A stretch of DNA of 10,164 nucleotides from a bacterium UBP9_UBA1432. GTDB lineage: Bacteria; Vulcanimicrobiota; Xenobia; Xenobiales; Xenobiaceae. The translations under genes and the position numbers were made by a program. The notes under the pieces were generated by a model. The model had not been told where the DNA came from. It worked only from the letters and a program-made list of their open reading frames with translations, and did not search any database. This document shows, piece after piece, positions 1 through 6,613 of this stretch. Every line of letters begins with the position of its first letter. Within the stretch, counting starts at the first letter, position 1. The stretch is taken from contig DCTU01000310.1 of NCBI GenBank assembly GCA_002329445.1, positions 7,535 to 17,698 of the forward strand, read 5' to 3'.

Positions 1-1
1 C

Positions 2-985
2 GGCATGGACGTGGCCAACGCCTCGGTGTATGACGGGGGCACGGCCGTCACCGACGCCGTCCTGATGGCCCTGGCCCAGACCCGGCGCTCGAAGGTCCTG
101 GTGTCGCGGGGAGTCCATCCCCACACCCGGGAGATTCTATCGACGTACCTGGCCGCCGGTGGGGGAGTCGTCGAGGAGATCCCCTTGCACGAGGGACGGA
201 CCGAGGTTCCCCAGGTCGGCGCCGACGTGGCCGCGGTGGTGGTCCAGGTTCCCAACTTCTTGGGACAGGTCGAAGATGGCCCCGCTTTGTGCCAGGCAGC
301 CCGGCAGGCTGGAGCCCTCGCCGTCGTGGCGGTCAACGACCCGGTCAGCCTCGCGGTGCTGGAGGCCCCCGGGGCCTATGGGGCTGATCTGGTGTGTGGG
401 GAGGCCCAACCGGTCGGCCTGCCGCTCTCGTTCGGAGGCCCCTACGTCGGCTTCCTGGCGGCTCGCAAGGACCTCCTGCGCCGGATGCCCGGGCGCCTGG
501 TGGGTCTGACGGCCGACGGGCAGGGGCGGCGCGGCTTCTGTCTGACGCTCCAGGCCCGCGAACAGCATATCCGTCGCGAGAAGGCTTCGTCGAACATCTG
601 CTCCAACCAGGGACTCTGTGCCCTGGCAGTCACGGTTCACCTGGCCCTGCTGGGACCCGAGGGCCTGCGTCGCTGCGCGCTCGGCTCCATGAGCTCCGCG
701 GCCTTCGCCAGGGAACGTCTGGCCCGGGTGCCCGGTTTCTCGCTGGCCTTCTCCGGGGCCGGCTTCCACGAGTTCGTCCTGCGCTGCCCGGCTCCACCCG
801 AGCAGCTCCTGGAAGGGTTGGCCGAGCGGGGGATCCTGGGAGGTTACGCCTTGGGCCGAGACTATCCCGAGTTGGCCGACGGCCTCCTGGTCTGCTGTAC
901 CGAATTGACCCGGCGCCAGGATGTGGAGGGGCTGGCGCTGGAGTTGGAGGCCCTGGTGCAGGCCCCCGTGGAGGTGACGCGGTGA
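2..985 (+). CDS. gcvPA: Glycine dehydrogenase (decarboxylating) subunit 1, P-protein alpha (5' end outside the window)
   Basis: This is the N-terminal half-type subunit of the split glycine cleavage P-protein. With GcvPB it decarboxylates glycine using PLP and transfers the aminomethyl group to lipoyl-GcvH in the cytoplasm. The reading frame is already open at base 2 and its first residues, GMDVANASVYDGGTA, match the internal family motif around T-G-M-D-V-A-N-A-S-x-Y-D-G. The ATG at base 5 is therefore an internal Met, and about 110-120 residues lie upstream (family length about 440-450). Other family landmarks are GEAQPVGLPLSFGGPYVGF near 131-149 of the visible protein, the REQHIRREKASSNICSNQ stretch near 186-203, and a C-terminal region ending in QAPVEVTR. 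The PLP lysine is carried by the partner GcvPB. The stop TGA overlaps the GTG start of gcvPB (GTGA), indicating translational coupling. gcvT and gcvH probably lie upstream, but that is inference. Confidence 0.95.
   Translation, partial: GMDVANASVYDGGTAVTDAVLMALAQTRRSKVLVSRGVHPHTREILSTYLAAGGGVVEEIPLHEGRTEVPQVGADVAAVVVQVPNFLGQVEDGPALCQAARQAGALAVVAVNDPVSLAVLEAPGAYGADLVCGEAQPVGLPLSFGGPYVGFLAARKDLLRRMPGRLVGLTADGQGRRGFCLTLQAREQHIRREKASSNICSNQGLCALAVTVHLALLGPEGLRRCALGSMSSAAFARERLARVPGFSLAFSGAGFHEFVLRCPAPPEQLLEGLAERGILGGYALGRDYPELADGLLVCCTELTRRQDVEGLALELEALVQAPVEVTR
970..974 (+). promoter_or_regulatory. Ribosome binding site for gcvPB
   Basis: GGAGG lies inside the last codons of gcvPA, 7 bases before the GTG at 982. 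It decides the gcvPB start at this GTG, even though the frame stays open much further upstream within gcvPA. Confidence 0.7.
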
Positions 986-2424
986 AGACGTGTGAATCGA
1001 CCCTCTTCGAGAAGTCCCGTCCCGGGCGCCGGGGGACCATGCCTCCGGAGACGGACTGCCCGAAGGTTCAACCAGAGGAACTCCTTCCGGCGGCGATGCT
1101 TCGCCAGGCCCCCCCGACCCTGCCCGAGCTGTCCGAACTGGATGTCTTGCGCCACTTCACGCGCCTCTCTCAGCTCAACTTCTCGGTGGATACCCACTTC
1201 TACCCCTTGGGTTCGTGCACGATGAAGTACAACCCGAGGGTCAACGAGAAGGCTGCCACCCTTCCCGGATTCTCGGCCATCCATCCCCTCCAACCCGAGT
1301 CGACGGCACAGGGGGCGCTGGCCTTGATGCACTCCCTGCAGGATTGCCTGGCCGAGATCACGGGGATGGAGGCCATCACCCTGCAGCCTTCGGCGGGAGC
1401 TCACGGCGAGATCACGGCGTTGTTCATGATCAGCCGCTATTTCCAGGACAAGGGAGAGAAGAGAACCCGGGTCCTGGTGCCCGACTCCTCCCATGGCACC
1501 AACCCGGCCAGTGCAGCGTTGGCGGGCTTTGAGGTGGTCACGATTCCCTCCAACGCCCAAGGAGGAGTGGACCTGGAAGCGCTCCGGGCCCACCTCGATT
1601 CCTCCGTGGCCTGCCTGATGCTGACCAATCCCAGCACCCTGGGGCTTTTCGAGACCGGCATCGAGGAGATCGCGTCCCTGGTGCACGAGGCGGGAGGCCT
1701 GCTGTACTACGACGGAGCCAACATGAACGCCCTGATGGGCCTGGTCCGTCCGGGCGACATGGGCTTTGACCTGGTCCACCTGAACCTGCACAAGACCTTC
1801 TCAACCCCTCACGGAGGCGGTGGTCCTGGAGCCGGTCCGGTGGGAGCAAGGGGCGAACTGGTCCACTACCTGCCCGGTCCCCGCGTGGTCCGGGACGGCG
1901 AGATCTTCCGCACCGAAGCGCCTCGGAAAAGCATCGGGCGGGTCCGCACGTTCTGGGGCAACTTCCTGGTGGCAGTGCGGGCCTATGCCTACATTCGCAC
2001 CCACGGCTCGCAAGGTCTGCGGGAAGTCAGCCAGGCGGCCGTGCTGGCGGCCAACTACATGCGTGTCCGATTGCAGGGCCACTTCGATCTGCCCTACCAG
2101 GGGACGTGCATGCATGAGTTCGTGCTGTCGGCCCGCAACCTCAAGGCCGCGCGTGGGGTTCGCGCCACCGACGTGGCCAAGCGCCTCCTGGACTTCGGCT
2201 TCCACGCCCCGACCATCTACTTCCCGCTGATCGTCGAGGAAGCGCTGATGATCGAGCCGACCGAGACCGAGAGCCTGGAGACCATGGACGCCTTCATCGA
2301 GGCCATGCGGACCCTGGCCGAGGAGGATCCCCAGACCCTGCACGACGCTCCCCAAACCCGTCCTGTCGGGAGGCTGGACGAGACCCAGGCGGCCCGCAAG
2401 CCGGTCCTGGCGTGGCCTGAATAG
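982..2424 (+). CDS. gcvPB: Glycine dehydrogenase (decarboxylating) subunit 2, P-protein beta
   Basis: This is the PLP-carrying subunit of the split glycine cleavage P-protein, 480 aa, a normal family length. The GTG start is supported by the GGAGG seven bases upstream, by the GTGA overlap with gcvPA, and by the family-typical opening FEKSRPGRRG a few residues in. Landmarks are LPELSELDVLRHFTRLSQ near 46-63, the FYPLGSCTMKYNP motif ending near residue 85, PSAGAHGE, DSSHGTNPAS at 168-177, and the Schiff-base lysine K271 in NLHKTFSTPHGGGGPG. The C-terminal KPVLAW motif is also typical of the subunit. It acts with GcvPA as an (alpha-beta)2 enzyme that hands the aminomethyl group to GcvH. The frame is open back to base 394, but the extension runs through gcvPA in another frame and is Pro/Arg/Gly-rich noise. 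The next gene begins 2 bp after the stop, so gcvPA, gcvPB and the lipoylation gene probably form one transcript. Confidence 0.97.
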   Translation: MKTCESTLFEKSRPGRRGTMPPETDCPKVQPEELLPAAMLRQAPPTLPELSELDVLRHFTRLSQLNFSVDTHFYPLGSCTMKYNPRVNEKAATLPGFSAIHPLQPESTAQGALALMHSLQDCLAEITGMEAITLQPSAGAHGEITALFMISRYFQDKGEKRTRVLVPDSSHGTNPASAALAGFEVVTIPSNAQGGVDLEALRAHLDSSVACLMLTNPSTLGLFETGIEEIASLVHEAGGLLYYDGANMNALMGLVRPGDMGFDLVHLNLHKTFSTPHGGGGPGAGPVGARGELVHYLPGPRVVRDGEIFRTEAPRKSIGRVRTFWGNFLVAVRAYAYIRTHGSQGLREVSQAAVLAANYMRVRLQGHFDLPYQGTCMHEFVLSARNLKAARGVRATDVAKRLLDFGFHAPTIYFPLIVEEALMIEPTETESLETMDAFIEAMRTLAEEDPQTLHDAPQTRPVGRLDETQAARKPVLAWPE

Positions 2425-2426
2425 CC

Positions 2427-3122
2427 TTGTCCTGGAACGAACTGCTCGGACGGCTCCGCGGGGACTCCTGGCACTACCTCCTGGACGACCCTCGCTTCGG
2501 CGAGGAGAACATGCAGCGGGATCTGGCCCTGTTGGAGGAATCCACTGGGCCGGTCCTGCGGCTCTATTCCTGGCGTCTGCCCTGCCTCTCCCTGGGCTAC
2601 GGGCAGAGGGACGGCTGGGTGGACCGCGAGCAGTGTGCCCGGCTGGGCGTTGAGGTGGTGCGGCGCCCCACGGGGGGGCGGGCCCTGCTGCATCAGCCCG
2701 ACGAGATCACCTACGCGGTCGTCCTGCCCGACGCGGCGGGAGTCTCGGTCCAGGAGGCCTTTGAGGGCATTGCCGCCCTGCTGGCTCAAGCCCTGGCCCG
2801 CTTGGGCCTGCCCGTGCAGACGGCGCGGACCCACCACGCCCCCTCCTCCGGCGCCCACCCCTCGTGCCTGGCCGTGGCGGCGCCCGGGGAGGTGGTGGCC
2901 GGGGGGCTCAAGCTCGTGGGCAGCGCCCAGGTCCGTCGGCAGGGTCGGTTGCTGCAGCACGGAGCCTTGCCCCGGCGGACCGATGCCGAGCTTCTGGGCC
3001 GGGTCATTCCCGGAGCCCTTCCCCAGGCCGACCTGGCCAGCCTCGGCTTCGAGAGCCTGCAGGCCGCCGACCTGGCCCGCGCCTTCGCCGAGGCCCTGAG
3101 GTCGGGCGACGGGATCTCCTGA
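2427..3122 (+). CDS. Lipoate/octanoate transferase of the LplA-LipB-LipM fold, probably LipM-type octanoyltransferase
   Basis: This 231-aa protein belongs to the biotin/lipoate protein ligase catalytic-domain family (BPL_LplA_LipB). Such enzymes move octanoyl or lipoyl groups onto a lysine of lipoyl domains such as GcvH. Visible motifs are the N-terminal W-x-Y-L-x-D with ENMQRDLALLEES near 27-39, LPCLSLGYGQ at 51-60, the substrate-binding RRPTGGRALLH at 79-89 followed by DEITYAVV, and GLKLVGSAQVRRQGRLLQHG with the conserved Lys at 162. Cys147 in HPSC sits about where LipM enzymes carry their acyl-accepting cysteine, which favours an octanoyltransferase over an ATP-dependent lipoate ligase. 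There is also no separate C-terminal LplA domain. The protein is shorter than Bacillus LipM (about 278 aa). A TGA at 2418-2420 closes this frame upstream, so the start must be the TTG at 2427 (or CTG at 2442). No Shine-Dalgarno is visible, and translation is probably coupled to gcvPB, whose stop is 2 bp upstream. The exact activity (LipM, LipL or ligase) is inferred. Confidence 0.82.
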   Translation: MSWNELLGRLRGDSWHYLLDDPRFGEENMQRDLALLEESTGPVLRLYSWRLPCLSLGYGQRDGWVDREQCARLGVEVVRRPTGGRALLHQPDEITYAVVLPDAAGVSVQEAFEGIAALLAQALARLGLPVQTARTHHAPSSGAHPSCLAVAAPGEVVAGGLKLVGSAQVRRQGRLLQHGALPRRTDAELLGRVIPGALPQADLASLGFESLQAADLARAFAEALRSGDGIS

Positions 3123-3124
3123 AG

Positions 3125-4033
3125 TCAGGGTTGGGCCGGGGCGTCGCGCAGGAGGACCACCTGCGCCGGTCCGCGCAGGCGCTCGCCTGGTTGCAGGGCG
3201 TAGTTCACCTGCGCCACCATGCCCACCTGGCGGGTCTGGTCGGAGGTGATCACCCGGAACGAGATCTCCGCCTGGCCGGGACGGTTCGGCAAGGGCAGGA
3301 ACACCTGACGGCTGCGCAGCCACTGGGGCGATCTGCCCATCTTTTCGAAGATCCAGGGCTCCCAGGTGAAGGTCACATGTTGCGCGGGGTTCCCGTCCAA
3401 TTCCAACCGGAAGGTCGGGTCGTCGGGAAGGTCGTCGGGCCCCATCACGTCTTCGCATGGCTCGAAGACGATCACGTGCAGGCTGGGGTTGGGGCATCTC
3501 TCAGCCGAGGGGCGGTAGCCTCGCCACTGCAGGTCCAATCCCATGACCGGCGGGTCCGGCTGGTAGAAGAGGACCGTGAATTCTGGGGCGTCGGGGTCCA
3601 ACATGGATCGGCGCAGCTCCCCGTCCGCCCGGAATGGCCGCTGGGGGCCGTCCAGAGACTCGCCGAGGGGATCGACTGCCATCTGGTCGATCCGCAGGGT
3701 CTGGCCCTTGTGGTGGACCGGCAACTGATCCAGGCGGCCGTTGCCGTTGAGGTCCACGACGTAGAGGCTGCCCAAGAGGCACGTTTCGAGCAGCGCGCCC
3801 AGCTTGACGGGACCGACGAAGCGCAAACGACTGGTCGGGATGGGGACCTCGGGAACTTCGTCCAGGACCCGCAGGGTGGTGGCCCGCAGGCCCACCTCAA
3901 GGGTGTCGGGGGTCACCTGCCGGGTGGTCCAGGGTCCCAGGGTGGTCGGCGGACCTTCCTGGGAGAGGGCCGGCAGCATCAGGCAGGTCGCCAGGGCGCC
4001 GACGAGCACGAGGGGGGCGAGATGTCGCAGCAT
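3125..4033 (-). CDS. Secreted protein of unknown function with a calcium-loop-like motif
   Basis: I do not recognise this 302-aa protein. The ATG at 4033 starts a clear Sec-type signal: MLRHLAPLVLVGALATC, then LMLPALSQEG with likely signal-peptidase-I cleavage after ALS near residue 24. The LATC at 14-17 is a poor lipobox (Thr before Cys), so a lipoprotein is less likely. The mature part looks beta-rich. Residues 91-102, YVVDLNGNGRLD, form an Asp/Asn-rich loop (D94, N96, N98, G99, D102) like EF-hand or dockerin-type calcium loops in secreted proteins. Later segments include FTVLFYQPDPPVMGLDLQW, LHVIVFEPCEDV and FTWEPWIFEKMGRSPQW. Mature-part cysteines are C85, C180 and C193. A weak GAAGG lies 7 bases before the ATG, and the gene follows the permease by 41 bp, so co-transcription is likely. 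An open frame extends far upstream to 4855, but that part is antiphase noise inside the permease gene. The stop is only 2 bp from the stop of the convergent lipoylation gene. Confidence 0.8.
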   Translation of the reverse strand: MLRHLAPLVLVGALATCLMLPALSQEGPPTTLGPWTTRQVTPDTLEVGLRATTLRVLDEVPEVPIPTSRLRFVGPVKLGALLETCLLGSLYVVDLNGNGRLDQLPVHHKGQTLRIDQMAVDPLGESLDGPQRPFRADGELRRSMLDPDAPEFTVLFYQPDPPVMGLDLQWRGYRPSAERCPNPSLHVIVFEPCEDVMGPDDLPDDPTFRLELDGNPAQHVTFTWEPWIFEKMGRSPQWLRSRQVFLPLPNRPGQAEISFRVITSDQTRQVGMVAQVNYALQPGERLRGPAQVVLLRDAPAQP

Positions 4034-4074
4034 CCTGCGGCCTTCGGCGCGTCGAGAGGGATTCCCCGCAGATC

Positions 4075-5412
4075 TCAGCGCAGGTCCAGGCCGACCCCCA
4101 GGGCGAACAGGACGGCCAGGACCCACATGGTGACGCCGACCTCGCGCCAGCGGCCTGTGGCCACCTTCAGCACGGCGTAGCTGGTGATGCCCCAGATCAG
4201 GCCATTGGCGATATTGTAGGTCAAAGGCATGATCACCAGGCACAGGAAGGCGGGCAGTGCCTCGGTGACGTCGGTCAGGTCCAGCTTCGTGACCGGCTCC
4301 AGCATCAGGAAGCCGACCAGGATCAGGGCCGGGGCGGTCGCCGCTGCTGGCACGACGCCCGCCATGGGGGCAAAGACCATGGCCAGCAGGAAGAGCACGC
4401 CCACCGTCACCGCCGTCAAGCCGGTCCGCCCTCCTTCGGTCATGCCCGAAGCGCTCTCGACGTAGGTGGTGGTGGTGCTCGTTCCCACGAAGGCGCCGAA
4501 CATGGTGGCCGTCGCATCCACCAGCAGTCCCCGACCCAGCCCCGGGAAGGTCTGGTTCTCGCGGTCGATCCAGCCCATCCGGGTGCCCAGCCCGACGAAG
4601 GTGCCCGCCGTGTCGAAGAGGTCGACGAAGGTGAAGGTGAAGACGATCACCACCAGGCCCATCTCCAGGGCCCCGACCACATCCATCCGGCCCATGACCA
4701 GGCCCAGGACTCCCAGGTCCGGCATCGAGACCAGCGTGCCTCCGCTGGGAAGGCTGGTCACGGGACCCTGCGTTCCAGGCACGAAGAGCCCGGCCACCGT
4801 CACGGCCAGGATTCCCAGGAGCAGGGCGCCGCGCACCTGGCGGGCCAGGAGCCACCCCATGAAGAGCAGGCCGGCCACGGCCAGGGCGACGGGGGGCGAG
4901 TTCAGCGGGCCCATGCGGACCAGGGTCGCCTCCGAGGCTTCCACGATGCCGGCGCTGCGCAGGCCGATGAAGCAGATGAACAAACCGATGGCGCCTGAGG
5001 TCGCCAGCTTCAGGTTGTAGGGGATCTCGCGGATGATCCGCTCGCGGATTGGAAGCAGGCTCAGGATCAGGAAGAGCAGGCCGTCCAGGAAGACGGCCCC
5101 CAGGGCCACCTCCCAGGGAATGTGCTTCTGGGCCACCACCGTGTAGGCGAAGAAGGCGTTGACCCCCATCCCCGGGGCCAGGGCGAAGGGGAGCCGAGCG
5201 ATCAGGCCCATGGCCAGGCAGCCGAAGGCCGACGCCAGGGCCGTGGCCAGCATGACCGCACGCGGGTCCATCCCCGTCGAACCCAGGATCTGGGGGTTCA
5301 GGAACAGGATGTAGGCCATGGTCAGGAAGGTGGTGACCCCTGCCACGATCTCGGTCCGGATCGAGCTGCCCGTTCGCGACACCCCGAAATGCGAATCCAG
5401 GAACTTGAGCAC
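4075..5412 (-). CDS. AzgA/PbuG-type purine (adenine/guanine/hypoxanthine) permease
   Basis: This 445-aa multi-spanning inner-membrane protein belongs to the AzgA-like branch of the NCS2 nucleobase transporters, which import purines such as adenine, guanine and hypoxanthine by proton symport. The GTG start is chosen because it gives the family-typical beginning LKFLDSHFGV and RTEIVAGVTTFLTMAYILFLNP (residues 19-40), and because GGAGG lies six bases upstream. Landmarks are ALAPGMGVNAFFAY at 77-90, FTFVDLFDTAGT at 260-271, and GTSTTTTYVESASGMTEGGRTG at 310-331, the conserved substrate-region motifs in this family. Repeated hydrophobic segments run from about 20 to the C-terminus, and the length matches the family (about 430-450 aa). 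The frame is open upstream to an ATG at 5529, but that would overlap the methyltransferase gene and add a non-membrane, Arg/Ser-rich stretch foreign to the family. It sits 85 bp after the methyltransferase gene and 41 bp before the secreted-protein gene. The exact purine specificity cannot be read from the sequence. Confidence 0.92.
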   Translation of the reverse strand: MLKFLDSHFGVSRTGSSIRTEIVAGVTTFLTMAYILFLNPQILGSTGMDPRAVMLATALASAFGCLAMGLIARLPFALAPGMGVNAFFAYTVVAQKHIPWEVALGAVFLDGLLFLILSLLPIRERIIREIPYNLKLATSGAIGLFICFIGLRSAGIVEASEATLVRMGPLNSPPVALAVAGLLFMGWLLARQVRGALLLGILAVTVAGLFVPGTQGPVTSLPSGGTLVSMPDLGVLGLVMGRMDVVGALEMGLVVIVFTFTFVDLFDTAGTFVGLGTRMGWIDRENQTFPGLGRGLLVDATATMFGAFVGTSTTTTYVESASGMTEGGRTGLTAVTVGVLFLLAMVFAPMAGVVPAAATAPALILVGFLMLEPVTKLDLTDVTEALPAFLCLVIMPLTYNIANGLIWGITSYAVLKVATGRWREVGVTMWVLAVLFALGVGLDLR

Positions 5413-5418
5413 GACATG

Positions 5419-5423
5419 CCTCC
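5419..5423 (-). promoter_or_regulatory. Ribosome binding site for the purine permease
   Basis: Read on the - strand this is GGAGG (within GGGGAGG), 6 bases before the GTG at 5412. It selects this GTG over the open frame further upstream. Confidence 0.7.
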
Positions 5424-5497
5424 CCGTTGCGGTCTTGAGGGCCCCGCGCCGGCCCGATGCCTCAGGCGGACTTCTCGACGCGGCCGGGTCGCAGGCC

Positions 5498-6487
5498 TCA
5501 GCCCGGTCGGAAAGCCTCCACCAGTCCATCCATCCCCGTGTCGCGGTGCATCAGGCGGATGCGATCGAAGCCCGCCCGGCCCAGGCCGCTGCGGATCTCC
5601 TCGAAGGTGTAGGAGTTTCCGCCGTTGTCGGCGGCCAGCATGTTGACGGCGAAGAGGGCGCCTGAGCGGGGCCGGATGCGGTCCTCACGCAGGACGTGGT
5701 CCCGGATCACGATCCGTCCGCCAGGGTCGAGGGCCTCAAAGGCCTTGAGGTAGAGTTCGATGTTCTGGGCCGGGGTGTTCTGGTGGATGATGGCCGAGAT
5801 GAAGACCAGGTCGTGGCCGGTCGGCAGGGCGTCCCGATTGTAGTCGCCGGCCACCAGGTCCACCCGATCCAGCATGCCCTCCTGCTCCATGCGTTCCCGG
5901 GCCATGGCCACAACGGCGGGCCGATCGAAGAGGGTGGCCCGCATCCGGGGGCAGGCCTCCAGGAAGGCCAGGGTGTAGGTGCCCGAGCCCCCTCCGACGT
6001 CCAACAGGTGGCGGGCTTCACCGGGCTGGATCAACTTGACCAGGCGCGCGGCCAGGGGGGCTCCCGCCACGTGCATGGCGCCGATGAAGGAGCGCAGCCG
6101 GTCTTCTTCCGAGCGGCCGTCGGCCTGAGGCGGAGCCACCTTCCCCGTCAGCTCCCCCCAGCGCTCCCAGAGGTGGGCGCTGTGCAGGATCATCGGCAGG
6201 ACCGAGCTCGCGCCGTCCGACGTCAGCAACTGGCGTGCCGAGGCTTCGGTCTGGTAGGCCTGGTCGCGCTTCTCCAACAGTCCCATGGCGGTCAGGGCAT
6301 CCAGCAGGATCGTCAGGGCTCGCAGGTCGGCCTGCAGTTCGGGGGCCAGGTCTCGGGCCGTGCGCGGCTTGTCGGCCAGCCGGGTGAACAGATTCAGTTC
6401 AGCCCCGGTCAGGAGCAGTCGCGCCTCCTGGAAGGCGCGTGCCAGGCCCAGAAGCTTCTCGCGGGTCCAATCAGGCGGCGTCTCCAT
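5498..6487 (-). CDS. SAM-dependent O-methyltransferase, acetylserotonin/hydroxyneurosporene type
   Basis: This 329-aa cytoplasmic enzyme of the plant-type small-molecule O-methyltransferase family (Methyltransf_2) probably transfers a methyl group from S-adenosylmethionine to a hydroxyl of a small molecule; the substrate is unknown. Residues about 12-95 form the winged-helix dimerisation domain (ARAFQEARLLLTGAELNLFTRLAD, then LTILLDALTAMGLLEK). The Rossmann part has SAM motif I LLDVGGGSGTYTLAF at 161-175, an acidic D188 in LFDRP, AGDY at 213-216, and the catalytic-region histidine H235 in SAIIHQNTPAQN, aligning with the usual L-H-x-W-x-D element. GGRIVIRDHVL at 257-266 is the post-motif segment. 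The ATG at 6487 is chosen because GGAGG lies 6 bases upstream and the protein then begins just before the dimerisation domain; the open frame back to 6595 lacks such support. The gene follows the glycosidase gene by 126 bp and precedes the purine permease by 85 bp. No neighbour reveals the substrate. Confidence 0.88.
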   Translation of the reverse strand: METPPDWTREKLLGLARAFQEARLLLTGAELNLFTRLADKPRTARDLAPELQADLRALTILLDALTAMGLLEKRDQAYQTEASARQLLTSDGASSVLPMILHSAHLWERWGELTGKVAPPQADGRSEEDRLRSFIGAMHVAGAPLAARLVKLIQPGEARHLLDVGGGSGTYTLAFLEACPRMRATLFDRPAVVAMARERMEQEGMLDRVDLVAGDYNRDALPTGHDLVFISAIIHQNTPAQNIELYLKAFEALDPGGRIVIRDHVLREDRIRPRSGALFAVNMLAADNGGNSYTFEEIRSGLGRAGFDRIRLMHRDTGMDGLVEAFRPG

Positions 6488-6613
6488 CGGGGCCCTCCAG
6501 CGTACAGTCTTCGTCCGCGCGTTCGGTGCCGGGCAGGGGGCAATCCTGCTTGCGATCGCGCTCGCTGAGCGGCTGATTCGGGGAGGGCCCTGCACTGGAA
6601 GCCCATCTGGAGG
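6488..6613 (-). other. Intergenic region before the O-methyltransferase gene
   Basis: This 126-bp gap is the largest within the - strand block and could hold a separate promoter for the methyltransferase-permease-secreted protein genes. I see a short hairpin-capable repeat at 6559-6571 (CGCTC-GCT-GAGCG) and an 8-bp palindrome GCGATCGC at 6552-6559. Neither is followed by a T-run, so no intrinsic terminator is supported, and no promoter matches well. Confidence 0.35.
6494..6498 (-). promoter_or_regulatory. Ribosome binding site for the O-methyltransferase
   Basis: On the - strand this reads GGAGG, 6 bases before the ATG at 6487. It decides between this start and the longer open frame beginning near 6595. 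Confidence 0.7.

Noticed and set aside
14..17. Placeholder check for a lipoprotein signal in the secreted protein (residues 14-17, encoded near 3983-3994 on the - strand)
   Set aside because: LATC has Thr instead of Gly/Ala/Ser before Cys and lies inside the hydrophobic core; a signal-peptidase-I site after ALS fits better.
394..981. Long N-terminal extension of gcvPB in frame with it
   Set aside because: It runs through gcvPA in a different frame, is Arg/Pro/Gly-rich, and family homology plus the GGAGG/GTG at 970-984 place the start at 982.
2864..4180. Long + strand open frame opposite the secreted protein and the permease end
   Set aside because: It lies antisense to genes with a signal peptide, membrane motifs and good ribosome sites. 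Its protein is Gly/Arg/His-rich with no domains and reflects GC-rich codon mirroring.
4034..4855. Upstream extension of the secreted-protein frame
   Set aside because: It overlaps the permease in another frame and is low-complexity; the ATG at 4033 gives an immediate signal peptide.
5413..5497. Purine riboswitch upstream of the permease
   Set aside because: The 85-base gap is GC-rich and lacks the conserved TATA-rich junction and loop sequences of the purine aptamer.
5413..5529. ATG-initiated 39-residue extension of the permease
   Set aside because: It overlaps the methyltransferase C-terminus, adds sequence foreign to the family, and lacks a ribosome site. The GTG at 5412 has GGAGG at ideal spacing.
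5696..6568. Long + strand open frame opposite the methyltransferase
   Set aside because: It is a mirror of a gene with clear SAM motifs; the product is His/Gln/Gly-rich and has no recognisable domain.
6559..6571. Intrinsic terminator after the glycosidase gene
   Set aside because: The CGCTC-GCT-GAGCG hairpin is short and has no following T-run on the - strand.
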